Positions 5,520 to 7,426 of a stretch of 7,426 bases of DNA are shown in pieces (the first letter of the stretch is position 1; each line of letters starts with the position of its first letter). This DNA comes from Nitrospirales bacterium. GTDB lineage: Bacteria; Nitrospirota; Thermodesulfovibrionia; Thermodesulfovibrionales; Dissulfurispiraceae. The notes beneath the pieces were generated by a model, which saw nothing but the letters and a program-made list of their open reading frames with translations, was not told where the DNA came from and did not search any database. A program made the translations under genes and the position numbers. The DNA lies in contig JADLDZ010000267.1 of the NCBI GenBank assembly GCA_020846375.1, positions 1 to 7,426 on the forward strand, written 5' to 3'.

Positions 5520-6704
5520 TTGTTCCATTGTATCATACCCGCAGCATTTGTACCTATCCACTTTCTCTTTCTTTTTCCCGTACTTCCGTCCGCCCCCCTC
5601 CTCCTGCCCGGTGACGGCTGCCCTGAAACGGCATCCCCCGCGGCAGGTTTCAATGAACCGGCATCCTATTACCGAACATTCAAGCTCCGCCAGGGGGAGG
5701 GGCCGGATTCCGGCCCACCCGCTCCTCAGTCCTCCACGGAGGGTGCCCGAGGGGTTATGCGCATAGAATGCGCATTTCGCTATCACCCCGTTTGCCAATA
5801 TCGCTGCGAGATGCAGACCGCAGGCAAAGCCCTCCCCTCCTCCGTGCATTCCCCCTCCGAAGCCGTAATTGAGGTAGGGCCCCGCCCTCTCCGGAGGAAC
5901 CAGGAGGAGGGGGTTCCGCACCAGGCTCCCTGAAGGGCTCGGTGCGTCCACCGTCCAGTCCTTGATTCCCATTCCCCTGAAAAGTACGCTCATCTCTTCG
6001 AACTCGCCGAGGTTCTCCCGGTGGACCATGGTCGCGACAGAAACGTCCCGACCCGACTGTAGTGCACTCTCCACCCTGCGCAGGAGCGCTCGGTAGGAGC
6101 CGGCTCCGCGGAGGGCGTCATGCCCCTTTTCCATCCCGTCGATGCTGAACTGCACCTCGTCGACATTCAGGGTATGCAGCACCCCGTCATGCAGCAGCAG
6201 TCCGTTGGTAAACAGGATCTTCCGGAAAGCATAAGCGGGGAGGAGCCCGTTGATTGCGTCGAAATCACGGTGCAGCAGGGGCTCTCCGCCCGTAATCAAC
6301 AGGCGGAGGCCCTGCATTTCCTCAAACTCATCCAGGACTGCCCTGATTTCGCTCACCGGGAGTTCCCTCCCTTCTGTCTCTCCCAGATAGCAATGCCGGC
6401 ACCGCAGGTTGCACCGGTCTGTTATCTGTAGTTCAAGGTAGCGCAGGGAGGGAAACCCCGCCGGCACCAGGGGAGGCCTTTGCGCGGAAACGGCCTGCGT
6501 GCTCAGGATACCCTCTGCCAGGCAATACTCGATGAAATCCCCGTGGGCGGGCAGTGATGCCCCACCCCCCTCCGGAGCGGAGCACTTTTCCAGGAACCGG
6601 AAGGCCTCCTCATCCAGTTCATAGAGCTCGTCCCTCTTCCTGTCGTATACGGCATAGGTCTCGATCAGCTTCAGGGCAAAAGCAGCGGACAAATAGAGTC
6701 TCAT
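5496..6704 (-). CDS. Radical SAM/SPASM peptide maturase with N-terminal recognition-like domain
   Basis: A 402-residue cytosolic enzyme predicted to modify the adjacent 20-residue peptide. The radical SAM core has the cluster motif C98-x3-C102-x2-C105 in TDRCNLRCRHCYLG, GGEPLLH (139-145) for SAM binding, and ILFTNG and VQFSIDG strands. The C-terminal SPASM part has C295-x10-G-x4-C311, then C343-x4-C348-x5-C354-x3-C358, then Cys387/Cys388. This is enough for two auxiliary Fe-S clusters; the C343-C348 gap is four where the consensus has two. Residues 12-75 (VYDRKRDELYELDEEAFRFLE through FIEYCLAEGIL) resemble a PqqD-like recognition domain. The ATG has no clear Shine-Dalgarno and lies 26 bases from a divergent gene. 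Families that share this plan include peptide thioether-forming maturases; the exact chemistry cannot be read from the sequence. Confidence 0.9.
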   Translation of the reverse strand: MRLYLSAAFALKLIETYAVYDRKRDELYELDEEAFRFLEKCSAPEGGGASLPAHGDFIEYCLAEGILSTQAVSAQRPPLVPAGFPSLRYLELQITDRCNLRCRHCYLGETEGRELPVSEIRAVLDEFEEMQGLRLLITGGEPLLHRDFDAINGLLPAYAFRKILFTNGLLLHDGVLHTLNVDEVQFSIDGMEKGHDALRGAGSYRALLRRVESALQSGRDVSVATMVHRENLGEFEEMSVLFRGMGIKDWTVDAPSPSGSLVRNPLLLVPPERAGPYLNYGFGGGMHGGGEGFACGLHLAAILANGVIAKCAFYAHNPSGTLRGGLRSGWAGIRPLPLAELECSVIGCRFIETCRGGCRFRAAVTGQEEGGGRKYGKKKEKVDRYKCCGYDTMEQREHEAPG

Positions 6705-6730
6705 CTTTTCATTTTACTATATAATGTGAT
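6705..6730. promoter_or_regulatory. 26-base divergent promoter region with overlapping -10 elements
   Basis: The only space between two divergent starts is 26 bases, AT-rich against GC-rich surroundings. On the plus strand a consensus TATAAT (6720-6725) lies five bases before the ATG at 6731. On the minus strand TATAGT (6721-6716) lies eleven bases before the radical SAM ATG at 6704. The two hexamers overlap, so polymerase could probably bind in only one direction at a time. Neither start has a Shine-Dalgarno sequence, so leaderless or nearly leaderless transcripts are implied. No good -35 match was found for either; those would lie inside the opposing genes. Confidence 0.5.
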
Positions 6731-7168
6731 ATGGAAGATTTACCGTATCGTGCGGTCAGGAGGCTGAGGGGACACCACCTCGTCTGCCTCCACTTCTATT
6801 CGGGCGAAGGCTACACCGCCGCCTTCATCGAGAATCTGCAGCAGGTCCTCGACGCCGTCGGGCGGGAAGGGGCCGAGGCCGTGCTCGGGGCTGACGCCGT
6901 GTGCATGCAGTGCCCCTCCCTTGCGGACGGCATATGCTCCCATAGTGAACAGGCCGACACAGAGATCAGGGAAATGGACGCAAAGGCACTGGAACTGCTT
7001 CGTATCCGCACGGGCGAAACACTCGCCTGGGAGGAGATCAGGGAGAAACTCCCCCGGATATTTCCCTTATGGTATAACGAGTTCTGCATCGCGTGCGGCT
7101 GGAAACGGGCGTGCGACAGGAGTGCACAGTACCGCCGGATGAGTGCTCCCCTGCCACGCTCACCTTAA
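6731..7168 (+). CDS. DUF1284-family cysteine-rich protein, probably metal or Fe-S binding
   Basis: A 145-residue protein with the DUF1284 hallmark RLRGHHLVCLHFYSGEGY (11-28) followed by FIENLQQVL. Seven cysteines are spaced like cluster or zinc ligands: Cys19, C58-x2-C61-x7-C69, and C119-x2-C122-x5-C128. Family members are often annotated as iron-sulfur binding; I know of no established reaction. It is the only plus-strand gene here, facing away from the radical SAM gene with 26 bases between starts. The ATG has no Shine-Dalgarno, but a consensus TATAAT sits five bases upstream, suggesting a leaderless message. A later start would cut into the conserved RLRGHH motif, so this start is preferred. 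The tail (RMSAPLPRSP) is likely disordered. A functional tie to the maturase is possible from position alone. Confidence 0.85.
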   Translation: MEDLPYRAVRRLRGHHLVCLHFYSGEGYTAAFIENLQQVLDAVGREGAEAVLGADAVCMQCPSLADGICSHSEQADTEIREMDAKALELLRIRTGETLAWEEIREKLPRIFPLWYNEFCIACGWKRACDRSAQYRRMSAPLPRSP

Positions 7169-7186
7169 GCGCGATAGGGGGTACTC

Positions 7187-7229
7187 AGAAGGGATTCCGG
7201 ATCCTTGACTTCCCTCTTCTCTCTTTTTT
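7187..7229 (+). terminator. Likely intrinsic terminator after the DUF1284 gene
   Basis: AGAAGGGA (7187-7194) can pair with TCCCTCTTCT (7211-7220), with a two-base bulge, around a 16-base loop that itself contains GGATCC. It is followed by CTCTTTTTT (7221-7229). The T run and position, 18 bases after the stop codon between convergent genes, suit an intrinsic terminator. The bulge and large loop make it modest. The T run overlaps the stop codon of the opposing gene. Confidence 0.45.
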
Positions 7230-7426
7230 AATATCCTTGTTTCTGTCGTATCGCCACCACTGTCTGATCGCGGATGATCTTCAGATAGTTGAAATGGCTG
7301 CCCGCGATCTTCCCGAACCCCTCCCGGTCCCCTTCAATGTAGAAGAGGCCGATCGGCTTGTTGCCGATCGTAATAGGCAGGAGGATGACGAAAATACGGG
7401 GAGAAACCCGTGTGCGGTACCATTCC
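7228..7426 (-). CDS. C-terminal fragment of a GAF-like/HDOD-type signalling protein (partial)
   Basis: The last 65 codons of a gene that enters from the right edge, ending in TAA at 7230-7228. The fragment reads EWYRTRVSPRIFVILLPIT, then IGNKPIGLFYIEGDREG, and ends LKIIRDQTVVAIRQKQGY. The pattern of a hydrophobic strand, then PI-xx-G-x-PIGLFY, then a final helix with RDQTVVAIRQ, is that of a GAF-like sensor domain. In Geobacter-like bacteria such a domain often closes HDOD proteins (LRNQAVLAIRQ-type ending). A free-standing GAF or GAF/kinase protein would also fit. The N-terminal part is outside the window, so neither the start nor the rest of the domain order is known. It converges on the DUF1284 gene. 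Confidence 0.65.
   Translation of the reverse strand, partial: EWYRTRVSPRIFVILLPITIGNKPIGLFYIEGDREGFGKIAGSHFNYLKIIRDQTVVAIRQKQGY

Noticed and set aside
5408..5653. Longer 81-codon version of the peptide ORF starting inside the SAM gene
   Set aside because: It would overlap the end of the maturase out of frame. The internal ATG at 5470 has the strong Shine-Dalgarno, and the upstream residues look like random frame.
5701..5715. GGCCGGA-T-TCCGGCC palindrome
   Set aside because: Lies in conserved SPASM-region coding sequence (GWAGIRP); likely a by-product of GC-rich codon choice.
5757..5775. Repeated palindrome ATGCGCAT separated by three bases
   Set aside because: It encodes residues around the SPASM cysteine Cys311 (CAFYAH); coding need explains it and no operator role is supported.
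5421..5933. Plus-strand open frame of 170 codons opposite the radical SAM gene
   Set aside because: The opposite strand carries clear SPASM motifs; this frame has no recognisable domain or ribosome-binding site.
7350..7370. Perfect inverted repeat CGATCGGC ... GCCGATCG
   Set aside because: Within the coding sequence for IGNKPIG of the partial GAF-like gene; two similar Ile-Gly codon pairs produce it.
1..7426. CRISPR arrays, insertion sequences, attachment sites, rRNA or toxin-antitoxin genes
   Set aside because: No regularly spaced repeats, transposase-like frames, terminal inverted repeats or rRNA signatures were seen. The tRNA-Gln has no duplicated 3' end nearby to suggest an integration site.

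Overview
The window is gene-dense and GC-rich (high fifties in percent by eye), and comes from a bacterium. All genes but one lie on the minus strand, and the longest gap without a gene is about 112 bases. The gene order on the minus strand is TPR lipoprotein, ispE, tRNA-Gln, prs, rplY (ctc form), pth. From memory this order is typical of Desulfuromonadales/Geobacter-like Desulfobacterota and of Nitrospirota. The tiny-peptide/radical SAM pair next to it points to the same groups. The assignment is inference; no rRNA or diagnostic marker is present.

Layout, read from high to low coordinate (the direction of minus-strand transcription). 7426-7228 is the last 65 codons of a gene entering from the right edge, resembling the C-terminal GAF-like part of HDOD-type signalling proteins. 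6731-7168 (plus strand) is a DUF1284-like, seven-cysteine protein, probably ended by a hairpin with a T run. Only 26 bases separate its start from the divergent radical SAM/SPASM gene at 6704-5496, so the two promoters overlap. Just 25 bases after the SAM gene, behind a very strong Shine-Dalgarno sequence, is a 20-residue peptide gene (5470-5408) ending in CKCKGSC. A GC-rich hairpin then separates this pair from the housekeeping run: TPR protein (5309-3573), ispE (3571-2618), tRNA-Gln(UUG) (2573-2502), prs (2406-1465), rplY (1352-720) and pth (647-72). A possible further gene begins in the last 38 bases at the left edge.

The housekeeping run serves general growth: isoprenoid precursor synthesis (IspE), PRPP supply (Prs), the 5S rRNA-binding ribosomal protein L25/Ctc, recycling of peptidyl-tRNA (Pth), and a tRNA lying between ispE and prs.

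The accessory part, and the most interesting, is the SAM enzyme plus tiny peptide. The enzyme has an N-terminal segment resembling a PqqD-type peptide-recognition domain, a CxxxCxxC radical SAM core, and a SPASM region with enough cysteines for two auxiliary Fe-S clusters. That architecture is used to modify ribosomally made peptides. The neighbouring ORF, with three cysteines crowded at its C-terminus, is the obvious candidate substrate. I recall computationally defined families of this kind in Geobacter under names like 'geopeptide' and 'geopeptide radical SAM maturase', but cannot confirm membership here. No exporter, protease or immunity gene is visible nearby.
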